In this document: positions 16,714-23,751 of the stretch, piece after piece
Layout of the letters: each line of letters opens with the position of its first letter
Position numbering within the stretch: position 1 is the stretch's first letter
Assembly (NCBI GenBank): GCA_023443515.1
Contig: JAEZUC010000104.1
Coordinates: 1 to 50,682 of the forward strand
Direction of reading: 5' to 3'
Source of the DNA: Bacillota bacterium
GTDB lineage: Bacteria > Bacillota > Clostridia > Acetivibrionales > DSM-1351
DNA: 50,682 bases
Notes under the pieces: generated by a model
Databases searched by the model: none
What the model was told of the DNA's origin: nothing
The model's input: only the letters and a program-made list of their open reading frames with translations
Program-made: the position numbers and the translations under genes

Positions 16714-17624
16714 TGGCTGCTGTAACAGAAATAATCAAAGTGGAAATTGAAAACAAAGTGATTGACGTCAAAAATCCGGATAAGCTTTTCTGGCCGGATG
16801 CCGGAGTTACCAAGCTTGAGTTTGTGAAAACCATGACAAAGCTGGCACCATTTTTAATAAAGTATTCAAAAAACAGAATGTTGACCTCAATACGTTATCC
16901 TCACGGTATAGACGACAAAAGCTTTTTTCAGAAGGAAAAGCCTCAGGGTACACCCCAGTGGGTGGAAACGGTAGAGTTCAACCAAAAAAACTATATTAAT
17001 TTAAATTCAGCTGCCACACTTGTGTGGCTCTGTACTCAGGCAGCACTCGAGCTTCACACCAGCTTCAACATTCACCAGAAGCCAGACCATCCGTCCAGTC
17101 TGGTATTTGACCTGGACCCGGACGATGACCTTCACTTTGAGGATGTTGCGGAGCTGGCACACAGAATTCATGAAACATTGGAAGCCTTGGGGATAACAGG
17201 ATTTATTAAAACCTCCGGTGCAACAGGGCTACAAATATTTGTTCCGGTAGCTGCCAAGTTTGATTATGACACTGCACGCAGCCTCAATGAGTTTTTTGCA
17301 CAGTATTTTGCAGAAAGGCTCAAAAGTACTGTGACAATAGAAAGGATGAAAAAGAAAAGGGATGGCAAGATTTATTTTGACTGGCAGCAAATGTGGACCG
17401 GGAAAAGCATGATAACAGCTTATTCCGCAAGGGCAGTAAAAAGTGCGGCTGTTTCTGCTCCTATAGAATGGAGCGAGCTGAACAGTATACGCCCGGAAAT
17501 GTTTACACTGAAAAATATTGTAAACAGACTGGAGCAAAAAGGAGATATCTTTGAACCAAGTCTGAAATGCGATAATTCGCCACAGCTAAATGAAATATTA
17601 AAACAGATTCAAGCTGCCAGGTGA
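16713..17624 (+). CDS. LigD-type polymerase/primase (stand-alone PolDom)
   Basis: This archaeo-eukaryotic-primase-like polymerase fills gaps at broken ends, typically preferring ribonucleotides. The 303-residue product is the PolDom alone, with NPDKLFWPDAG near the start, YPHGID near residue 65, and the catalytic DLDPDDD motif near 133. GATGLQIFVP (near 168) and the later basic DWQQ region also fit. The ATG begins in the last base of the ligase TAA. Having polymerase as a separate third gene is the split arrangement rather than the fused LigD. Confidence 0.92.
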   Translation: MAAVTEIIKVEIENKVIDVKNPDKLFWPDAGVTKLEFVKTMTKLAPFLIKYSKNRMLTSIRYPHGIDDKSFFQKEKPQGTPQWVETVEFNQKNYINLNSAATLVWLCTQAALELHTSFNIHQKPDHPSSLVFDLDPDDDLHFEDVAELAHRIHETLEALGITGFIKTSGATGLQIFVPVAAKFDYDTARSLNEFFAQYFAERLKSTVTIERMKKKRDGKIYFDWQQMWTGKSMITAYSARAVKSAAVSAPIEWSELNSIRPEMFTLKNIVNRLEQKGDIFEPSLKCDNSPQLNEILKQIQAAR

Positions 17625-17743
17625 AGTATAATGTTGTTATATTAATAAATATTGTATAAAATATGGTTATAGTTAATAAAAAGAGTATCATGGTTGTATG
17701 AGGAAAAGACAACTTAAATAAAATATATCGGGGGGGAATCATT

Positions 17744-18757
17744 ATGAAAGTATTAGTAACCGGAGGTGCCGGGTATATTGGTACTCACACTTGCGTTGAA
17801 CTGCTTGAGTCCGGTTTTGAAGTTATCGTAGTTGATAACCTTTGCAACAGCAAGGAGACAGCAATAGATAGAGTAGAAAAAATCACAGGCAGAAAAATAA
17901 AGTTTTATAAAGTTAACATATTGGACAAAGAAGCCTTAGAGCAGGTATTTATAGAAATTAAACCGGATTCTGTTATTCACTTTGCTGGATTAAAGGCCGT
18001 GGGCGAATCTGTATCAATCCCGTTGAAGTATTATCACAACAATATAACGGGTACCATAATTTTGTGCGAATTAATGGAAAAATATAAAGTTAAGAATCTT
18101 GTATTCAGCTCATCAGCGACTGTATACGGAGATCCTGCCAGTGTTCCTATCTCTGAGGAATTTCCTCTGTCTGTTACAAATCCGTACGGCAGAACAAAAC
18201 TTATGATAGAGGAGATATTAAAGGATCTGCATGTGGCAGATGCATCATGGAATATTGCGTTGCTCAGATACTTCAATCCTATCGGAGCACATAAAAGCGG
18301 TACAATAGGGGAAGACCCCAATGGAATTCCAAACAACCTTGTACCTTACATAGCACAGGTTGCAGTAGGAAAGTTAAAGGAAGTGAATGTTTTCGGCAAT
18401 GATTATAATACGGTTGACGGTACGGGAGTAAGGGATTACATACATGTTGTAGACCTTGCCAAGGGCCATATAAAGGCATTGGAAAAGCTTTCCCGTGAAC
18501 ATGTGGGTATAAGAGAATATAACCTTGGAACAGGAAACGGATACAGCGTTCTTCAAGTAATCAAGGCATTTTCGGAAGCATGCGCAAAGGAAATACCTTA
18601 TAGGATAGTAGGCAGAAGGCAAGGGGACATAGCAGAGTGCTATGCAAAGCCGGACAGGGCAAAGAATGAGCTTGACTGGACAGCTGAAAAGGGACTCCAT
18701 GAGATGTGTGTGGATTCATGGAGATGGCAGTCACAGAATCCGGAGGGATATGAATAA
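17744..18757 (+). CDS. galE: UDP-glucose 4-epimerase
   Basis: GalE interconverts UDP-glucose and UDP-galactose using tightly bound NAD. The 337-residue length is typical of the short-chain dehydrogenase epimerases. The NAD motif GGAGYIG is at residues 7-13, FSSSATVYG carries the catalytic serine/threonine region, YGRTK carries the Tyr-x-x-x-Lys pair, and LRYFNPIGAH contacts the sugar nucleotide. GGGGGGGAA precedes the ATG. It is followed 26 bases later by a nucleotidyltransferase, suggesting a sugar-nucleotide operon. Confidence 0.95.
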   Translation: MKVLVTGGAGYIGTHTCVELLESGFEVIVVDNLCNSKETAIDRVEKITGRKIKFYKVNILDKEALEQVFIEIKPDSVIHFAGLKAVGESVSIPLKYYHNNITGTIILCELMEKYKVKNLVFSSSATVYGDPASVPISEEFPLSVTNPYGRTKLMIEEILKDLHVADASWNIALLRYFNPIGAHKSGTIGEDPNGIPNNLVPYIAQVAVGKLKEVNVFGNDYNTVDGTGVRDYIHVVDLAKGHIKALEKLSREHVGIREYNLGTGNGYSVLQVIKAFSEACAKEIPYRIVGRRQGDIAECYAKPDRAKNELDWTAEKGLHEMCVDSWRWQSQNPEGYE

Positions 18758-18783
18758 CTAAAATCGGGCAAGGAGAATTGGGC

Positions 18784-19713
18784 ATGAAAAATAACACAGC
18801 TTTAGTAATAATGGCAGCAGGTATGGGAAGCAGATACGGCGGTTTGAAGCAAATTGACCCTGTAGGGCCAAAAGGCGAAATAATTATGGAATACTCCATA
18901 TATGATGCCATTAGAGCGGGATTCAGCAAGGTTGTATTTATAATAAAAAAGGAAATAGAGGACACCTTCAGAGAGGTAATCGGCAAGAAAATAGAGGGAA
19001 TTATTGATGTAGAATATGTTTACCAAAAAGTAGACAATCTGCCTCAAGGCTTTAGTGTTCCCGACGGGAGAGTGAAACCCTGGGGAACAGGACATGCTGT
19101 GCTAAGTGCCAAAGATGCCGTCAACACGCCATTTGCAGTAATAAATGCCGATGATTTTTACGGGGCTGAGACCTACAGGCTTTTGAATGGATTTCTGACT
19201 AATAATCAGGATGCAGATAACAAATACAAATATTGTATGGTGGGATTCGTAATAGAGAACACGCTCACCGAAAACGGTCACGTCGCTAGAGGCGTATGTA
19301 ATGTTGACAGTCAGGGGAATCTCATAGATATTCATGAGAGAACAAAGATAATGAAATTTGGAGATGAGACCAAATACACCGAAGACGATACAAATTGGAT
19401 CAAAATACCCGAAAAGAGTATTGTATCTATGAATACATGGGGCTTTAATCCAAGTATTCTTCATGAACTTGAGGAACGCTTTCCTGAATTCCTTAGTAAA
19501 AACAAAGAAAACCTCTTGAAAGCCGAGTATTTTCTGCCTACAGTTGTGGATAATCTTATCAAGGAAGGCAAAGCCGATGTCAAGGTACTCTCAACTGCGG
19601 ATAAGTGGTACGGTGTTACATATCAGGAGGATAAGCCGGTTGTAAAGAAATCCATAAGCGATATGGTAGCGGAACAAAAATATCCTAACCGTCTTTGGGA
19701 AAATATAAAATAA
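18784..19713 (+). CDS. Sugar-phosphate nucleotidyltransferase family protein
   Basis: The 309-residue protein begins with the nucleotide-binding MAAGMGSRYGGLKQ and later has the metal-site NADDFYG (near residue 121), both typical of NTP-transferase folds. The PVGPKGEIIMEYSIYDA stretch is characteristic of a clostridial subgroup annotated only at family level, so the substrate cannot be named. Position after galE makes a hexose-1-phosphate substrate reasonable. I chose ATG 18784 since AGGAG lies eight bases upstream; the TTG at 18778 is too close to it. Confidence 0.87.
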   Translation: MKNNTALVIMAAGMGSRYGGLKQIDPVGPKGEIIMEYSIYDAIRAGFSKVVFIIKKEIEDTFREVIGKKIEGIIDVEYVYQKVDNLPQGFSVPDGRVKPWGTGHAVLSAKDAVNTPFAVINADDFYGAETYRLLNGFLTNNQDADNKYKYCMVGFVIENTLTENGHVARGVCNVDSQGNLIDIHERTKIMKFGDETKYTEDDTNWIKIPEKSIVSMNTWGFNPSILHELEERFPEFLSKNKENLLKAEYFLPTVVDNLIKEGKADVKVLSTADKWYGVTYQEDKPVVKKSISDMVAEQKYPNRLWENIK

Positions 19714-19789
19714 GCTGTACCTGAATTACTACTTCAGTCATTTTATAGGTAACTATTGTATCAATTGTATATGTATGGAAAATTAATTA

Positions 19790-19818
19790 TTGAAAAATAG
19801 GGCCGTATGTAATATAAT
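19790..19818 (+). promoter_or_regulatory. SigA-type promoter before the zinc-ribbon gene
   Basis: TTGAAA at 19790-19795 and TATAAT at 19813-19818 are separated by 17 bases. The start codon lies 35 bases downstream. Confidence 0.7.
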
Positions 19819-19852
19819 GTAAAACAAATACCTGTGAAGTGAGGGAGATAAA

Positions 19853-20116
19853 ATGTACACTGACAAAACCTTGGTTTGCAAAGAATGTGAAAATGAATTT
19901 ATTTTTTCTGCGGGTGAACAGGAGTTCTATGCTGAAAAAGGCTTTCAAAACGAACCTACCAGATGTAAGGAATGTAGAAGTAAGCGTGACCATTCATCAA
20001 AAAGAGAATTATTTGAGGCTGTTTGTGCAGAATGTGGGCAAACCACAAAGGTTCCATTCAAACCTCATTTAGATAAGCCTGTATTATGTAGCAAATGTTT
20101 TGCTAACAAAAAATAG
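19853..20116 (+). CDS. Double zinc-ribbon protein (87 aa)
   Basis: Four CxxC pairs are visible: CKEC near residue 9, CKEC near 38, CAEC near 58 and CSKC near 80. The intervening EQEFYAEKGFQNEPTRC is typical of a probable zinc-ribbon family found next to CxxC-x17-CxxC proteins. The protein should bind two zinc ions; partner and role are unknown. GAGGGAGAT precedes the ATG. It has its own promoter and terminator, so it is monocistronic. Confidence 0.88.
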   Translation: MYTDKTLVCKECENEFIFSAGEQEFYAEKGFQNEPTRCKECRSKRDHSSKRELFEAVCAECGQTTKVPFKPHLDKPVLCSKCFANKK

Positions 20117-20153
20117 TACATACTTAAAAGACATATTAATAAAAATATAATTG

Positions 20154-20198
20154 GGTTGACTGTAAGGATTTTTCTATCTGATAGTCAACCTGTTTTTA
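20154..20198 (+). terminator. Terminator after the zinc-ribbon gene
   Basis: GGTTGACT pairs with AGTCAACC across a 21-base loop, followed by TGTTTTTA. Confidence 0.65.
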
Positions 20199-20227
20199 TA
20201 TTAACAAATTTACAACGGGTCGGACAG

Positions 20228-20303
20228 TTATCCACAGTGGAAAATTCCTATATTTTAAGTTATAAACAAGGTTATACACATTATCCACAGAAACATATAC
20301 ACA
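20228..20303. promoter_or_regulatory. Cluster of DnaA boxes
   Basis: Two perfect boxes TTATCCACA lie at 20228-20236 and 20281-20289. TTATACACA at 20272-20280 directly abuts the second, and weaker forms lie at 20260-20268 (TTATAAACA) and 20295-20303 (ATATACACA). All face the same way. The cluster sits in the 400-base gap between the zinc-ribbon gene and hpf, away from any dnaA or dnaN gene, so it is unlikely to be oriC. Confidence 0.65.
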
Positions 20304-20406
20304 AAACAGGTGTTTTGTTGAATACCTGTGCAAAACTTTTGTAATTATAAACTATATTTCAACATAAAATAAGAAGAATTGTTATAAAATTATTTTTATT
20401 ATCAAA

Positions 20407-20431
20407 GTTTGGGGAAGGATTTTGGTGGTAT
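20407..20431 (+). promoter_or_regulatory. SigB-like promoter candidate before hpf
   Basis: GTTTGG at 20407-20412 and TGGTAT at 20426-20431 are 13 bases apart, matching nine of twelve SigB consensus positions. It overlaps the SigH-like site. Confidence 0.4.
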
Positions 20432-20441
20432 AACATAGAAT
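20414..20441 (+). promoter_or_regulatory. SigH-like promoter candidate before hpf
   Basis: GAAGGATTT at 20414-20422 and ATAGAAT at 20435-20441 are 12 bases apart and fit the Bacillus SigH consensus (RNAGGAWWW, 11-12 bases, RNNGAAT) at every defined position. In B. subtilis the hpf orthologue yvyD is known to be under SigH and SigB. Confidence 0.55.
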
Positions 20442-20516
20442 AATAGATTCATAACATGTACCGCTATTGGATATTATAAAGTAATACTTAGACAAAAATG
20501 GAGAGGGGCTGTTATT

Positions 20517-21047
20517 ATGAATATAATTATTAGCGGAAAAAATATTGAGATTACAGAGGCACTCAGAGAAAGAGTAACAAAGAGAGTAAAAAAGCTGGAA
20601 AAGTTTTTTAACAGTGACACTGAAGTACATGTAACATTGAGCGTCCAGAGAGTAAGCCAGATTGTCGAAATAACAATACCATTCAATGGAGTAACATTAA
20701 GAGCAGAAGATCAAAATGAAGATATGTATACATCTATCGATAGAGTAGTAGACTTAATAGAAAGACAGATAAGAAAAAATAAGACCAGACTGGAAAGAAG
20801 ATTCCATGAGAACGATTTCAGAGTAGATAATTCAAAATTTACTGATGATGTTCAGGAGGAAACTGAATTTAAGGTTGTAAGGTCAAAAAGGTTTGCAGTT
20901 AAGCCTATGGATGTTGAAGAGGCAATATTGCAGATGAATCTGCTGGGACATGAGTTCTTTATGTTCTACAATGCAGATTCAAGCCAGGTTAACGTAGTTT
21001 ACAAGAGAAAAGACGGAAACTACGGACTAATAGAACCTGAATTCTAA
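20517..21047 (+). CDS. hpf: Long-form ribosome hibernation promoting factor
   Basis: HPF binds the decoding centre of idle 70S ribosomes and, in its long form, pairs two of them into 100S dimers. The 176 residues contain the N-terminal sigma54-modulation/S30AE domain (1-100, starting MNIIISGKNIEITEALRE). A linker and the C-terminal dimerisation domain follow (about 118-176, VVRSKRFAVKPMDVEEAI to VYKRKDGNYGLIEPE). A GGAGAGGGG precedes the ATG. It is monocistronic, bounded by a strong terminator, with stress/stationary-type promoter candidates upstream. Confidence 0.95.
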   Translation: MNIIISGKNIEITEALRERVTKRVKKLEKFFNSDTEVHVTLSVQRVSQIVEITIPFNGVTLRAEDQNEDMYTSIDRVVDLIERQIRKNKTRLERRFHENDFRVDNSKFTDDVQEETEFKVVRSKRFAVKPMDVEEAILQMNLLGHEFFMFYNADSSQVNVVYKRKDGNYGLIEPEF

Positions 21048-21061
21048 TAACACGACAATAT

Positions 21062-21107
21062 AAAACAGTATGTATCAGTAAAGTTGCTGATACATACTGT
21101 TTTTTAC
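21062..21107 (+). terminator. Terminator after hpf
   Basis: A perfect 17-base stem (21062-21078 with 21087-21103), eight-base loop and a T-run. Confidence 0.9.
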
Positions 21108-21164
21108 TTTGTAATAAGAAGAAAAACTTGAACAAATTTACATGCATAATTTTAGAAAACTTGT

Positions 21165-21193
21165 TTTACATTTAACCTTTAAAGTAATATAAT
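21165..21193 (+). promoter_or_regulatory. SigA-type promoter before the LTA-synthase-like gene
   Basis: TTTACA at 21165-21170, 17 bases, TATAAT at 21188-21193; the start codon is 47 bases downstream. Confidence 0.65.
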
Positions 21194-21239
21194 ACATACA
21201 GTCTATATATATTATAAAAATTTCGGGAGAATTGTATTT

Positions 21240-23117
21240 ATGCTGGGAAAACCTTCATACGGAATAGTCATGGCAAATCGCAGGGGTTTTGGCCGCAAAA
21301 CCAAGATAGTTGATTATCTTACTCAGGAATGGATGTCAATATTGACTCTTTTAATACTGCTGTTTAAATCAATAGTTTTAATGGGGTTTGTATATAGCGA
21401 GGATAAATCCGTTATTAACATAGCCCAAGGCATTGGCAACATCAGGTATATGGCAGTATGCGTGGCTTTTTTACTTATAATTGTATCCTTCGGTTATTTA
21501 GCCAAAGGAAAAGGGCGGTTATGGCTCCTTCTCATACTTAATTTTTTGTGTTCGTTTCTTTTTGTATTTGATGCCGTGTACCTTAGGGCAAACGGTAATT
21601 TTCTGTCAACCCAGCTGCTGAGGCAAACCGGAAATGTAAATAATCTTTGGGGCAGTATTTTTGCAATGTTCAGGCCCTGTGACATAATATTTTTTATTGA
21701 TATACCTATTCTTGCAGCAATACTTATAATTACCAGAAAGATGTATTATTCATCGCCTTTGTTTACAAACCTGAAAACCAGACTTATTGCTTTTGGTTCA
21801 TTATTTACAATGTCAGTAGCTTTTATTATCGGTAGCTATTTTGTAATAGATGTATACGGAAACAATAAATACGGTTATATATTCCACACTTACTGGAAGC
21901 CTGAAGCCACCATATGCAATGCCTCCCCATTGGGATATCATGTATATGACTGTTATGTTTTCTTTGCTGACTTCAGACCCTACAAAATATCGGAAAAAGA
22001 TCGTGCAGATATTCAGAAGTGGATTGACGACAAGAAGGAAAATTTACCTGATAACAGCTACAAAGGTATGTACAAGGGTAAAAATTTGCTGGTGCTGCAG
22101 GTAGAATCTCTTGAGAACTTCGTTATCGGACAGTCTGTAAACGGACAGGAAATTACGCCTACCCTTAACAAACTTTTGAAGAACAGCATATATTTTGACA
22201 ACTATTATACTCAGGTTAATGAGGGAACCAGTTCTGACGCAGACCTTATGACAAACACATCGGTTTTCCCTGTGCGAAAGGGAAGTACATTTTTCAGATT
22301 CCCGTATACCGAGTATAATTCGTTACCAAATATAATGGAAAAGAATGGTTACTCAACAAAGGCCATTCACCCGGATGACGGTGGATATTGGAACTGGAAA
22401 GAAGCACTTACAAACATGGGCTTCCAAGACTGCATCGATGCAAAAAGCTTTAAAATGGATGAGATAATATTCCTAGGGTTAAGTGACGGTTCCTATTTCA
22501 GACAGATAAAGGATACTATTATCAAACAGAAGCAACCATTTTATAACTTTATGATAACTCTTACCAGCCATTCACCTTTTGAAATGCCAGAAGAGCACCA
22601 AAATTTAAAACTGGACAGCTATCTTGAAAACACAAGGCTGGGAGGATACTTCCAGAGCATAAACTACACTGACAGATGTATAGGAACTTTCCTTGATGAA
22701 CTTGATAAGGCAGGAGTACTCGATAATACAGTAGTAGCTATTTACGGTGACCACGATTCGGTTCATAAATATTTTAATGACCAAATAAGAACGATAAAAC
22801 CGTCTCAAAGCTGGGGGCTTGAAAATGATAAGAAAATACCTCTGATTTTATATGAAAAGGGACAGACACCGCAGGTTATACACACAACCGGAGGACAGAT
22901 TGATTTAATGCCGACGCTTTTGTACTCTTTCGGAATAGACAAAAGTGAATATGAATCAACTTCATTCGGAAGAAACCTTCTTAATACCCAGCAGGATTAT
23001 GTTCTACTGGCTGACGGAGAATTCCGAGGTAATATTGATAAGGCTAAGCAAAAGGAACTGTTGAATGGTCTTGAATATGCGGATATGGCAATAAGGACAA
23101 ACTTTTTCAAGAAATAG
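21240..23117 (+). CDS. LTA synthase family membrane sulfatase
   Basis: Enzymes of this family transfer glycerol-phosphate or similar head groups onto envelope polymers outside the membrane. The 625-residue protein has five predicted membrane helices in the first 215 residues. An extracellular alkaline-phosphatase-type domain follows, from about 275. Visible active-site elements are VLQVESLENF (metal ligand Glu), the nucleophile threonine T330 in NEGTSSDADL, and AIYGDHDS and LTSHSPFEMP later. Lipoteichoic acid synthase is the default reading; phosphoglycerol transferase on another glycan is possible. The ATG follows GGGAG at a slightly long spacing. aroK-like follows 17 bases after its stop. 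Confidence 0.88.
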   Translation: MLGKPSYGIVMANRRGFGRKTKIVDYLTQEWMSILTLLILLFKSIVLMGFVYSEDKSVINIAQGIGNIRYMAVCVAFLLIIVSFGYLAKGKGRLWLLLILNFLCSFLFVFDAVYLRANGNFLSTQLLRQTGNVNNLWGSIFAMFRPCDIIFFIDIPILAAILIITRKMYYSSPLFTNLKTRLIAFGSLFTMSVAFIIGSYFVIDVYGNNKYGYIFHTYWKPEATICNASPLGYHVYDCYVFFADFRPYKISEKDRADIQKWIDDKKENLPDNSYKGMYKGKNLLVLQVESLENFVIGQSVNGQEITPTLNKLLKNSIYFDNYYTQVNEGTSSDADLMTNTSVFPVRKGSTFFRFPYTEYNSLPNIMEKNGYSTKAIHPDDGGYWNWKEALTNMGFQDCIDAKSFKMDEIIFLGLSDGSYFRQIKDTIIKQKQPFYNFMITLTSHSPFEMPEEHQNLKLDSYLENTRLGGYFQSINYTDRCIGTFLDELDKAGVLDNTVVAIYGDHDSVHKYFNDQIRTIKPSQSWGLENDKKIPLILYEKGQTPQVIHTTGGQIDLMPTLLYSFGIDKSEYESTSFGRNLLNTQQDYVLLADGEFRGNIDKAKQKELLNGLEYADMAIRTNFFKK

Positions 23118-23134
23118 AGGCTTTCGGAGGGAAT

Positions 23135-23638
23135 ATGAAAAATATTATTCTTATTGGAATGCCAAGTGCGGGTAAAAGTACTGTGGGAGTAATTTTAGCA
23201 AAGCATCGGGGAATGTCGTTCGTTGATACGGATGTACTAATTCAGTCAAGACAGGGAAGGCTCCTGCAGGAAATCTTAAATAGCGAGGGAACAGACGCTT
23301 TTCTCAAAATTGAAGAGACTGAAATACAATGTCTTAATTGTTCTGATACAGTTATTGCCACCGGGGGAAGCGTGGTATACAGTGAGAAGGCAATGGAGCA
23401 TTTAAAAAAAACAGGAATAGTTATTTACCTGTATGTAGATATGGAGACTGTTAACAAAAGGCTGAAAAACCTTAAAACAAGGGGCGTTGTTTTAAGCCCC
23501 GGGGAAAGCCTGGAAGATATTTATAGAAAAAGGCAGCCCTTGTATGAAAAGTATGCAGATATAATAATAAATTGTTCAGAGGCATCAATCGATTCAACAG
23601 TGGAAATGATACATGAAAAACTTGATTCCTTGTCATAA
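23135..23638 (+). CDS. Shikimate-kinase-like P-loop kinase
   Basis: The 167-residue length, the Walker A GMPSAGKST (residues 8-16), the DTD motif (near 32-34) and the C-terminal RQPLYEKYAD place it in the shikimate kinase family, which phosphorylates shikimate in aromatic amino acid synthesis. Two usual substrate-site features differ: the FR of the GExxFR motif reads FL (AFLKIEE), and the GGGS loop is shortened to GGSVV. It may act on another small hydroxylated substrate. It lies directly behind the LTA-synthase-like gene, not with other aro genes. GGAGG precedes the ATG. Confidence 0.78.
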   Translation: MKNIILIGMPSAGKSTVGVILAKHRGMSFVDTDVLIQSRQGRLLQEILNSEGTDAFLKIEETEIQCLNCSDTVIATGGSVVYSEKAMEHLKKTGIVIYLYVDMETVNKRLKNLKTRGVVLSPGESLEDIYRKRQPLYEKYADIIINCSEASIDSTVEMIHEKLDSLS

Positions 23639-23662
23639 AACTTGAAATGAAATATAATTATT

Positions 23663-23690
23663 ATGCCGGGTAAACCTATCCGGCATTTAT
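23663..23690 (+). terminator. Weak terminator candidate before pcrA
   Basis: ATGCCGG pairs with CCGGCAT across a ten-base loop, followed by TTTAT. The T-run is short. Confidence 0.45.
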
Positions 23691-23751
23691 AATGTTAATT
23701 ACTTATGGGATAAATTATATTTAGCAGGTATATTGGGTTACGGAGGGTAAA

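Noticed and set aside
20228..20303. Chromosomal origin oriC
   Set aside because: The DnaA boxes are convincing, but no dnaA, dnaN, recF or gyr gene is near and no clear AT-rich unwinding trio pattern is seen, so I call only a box cluster.
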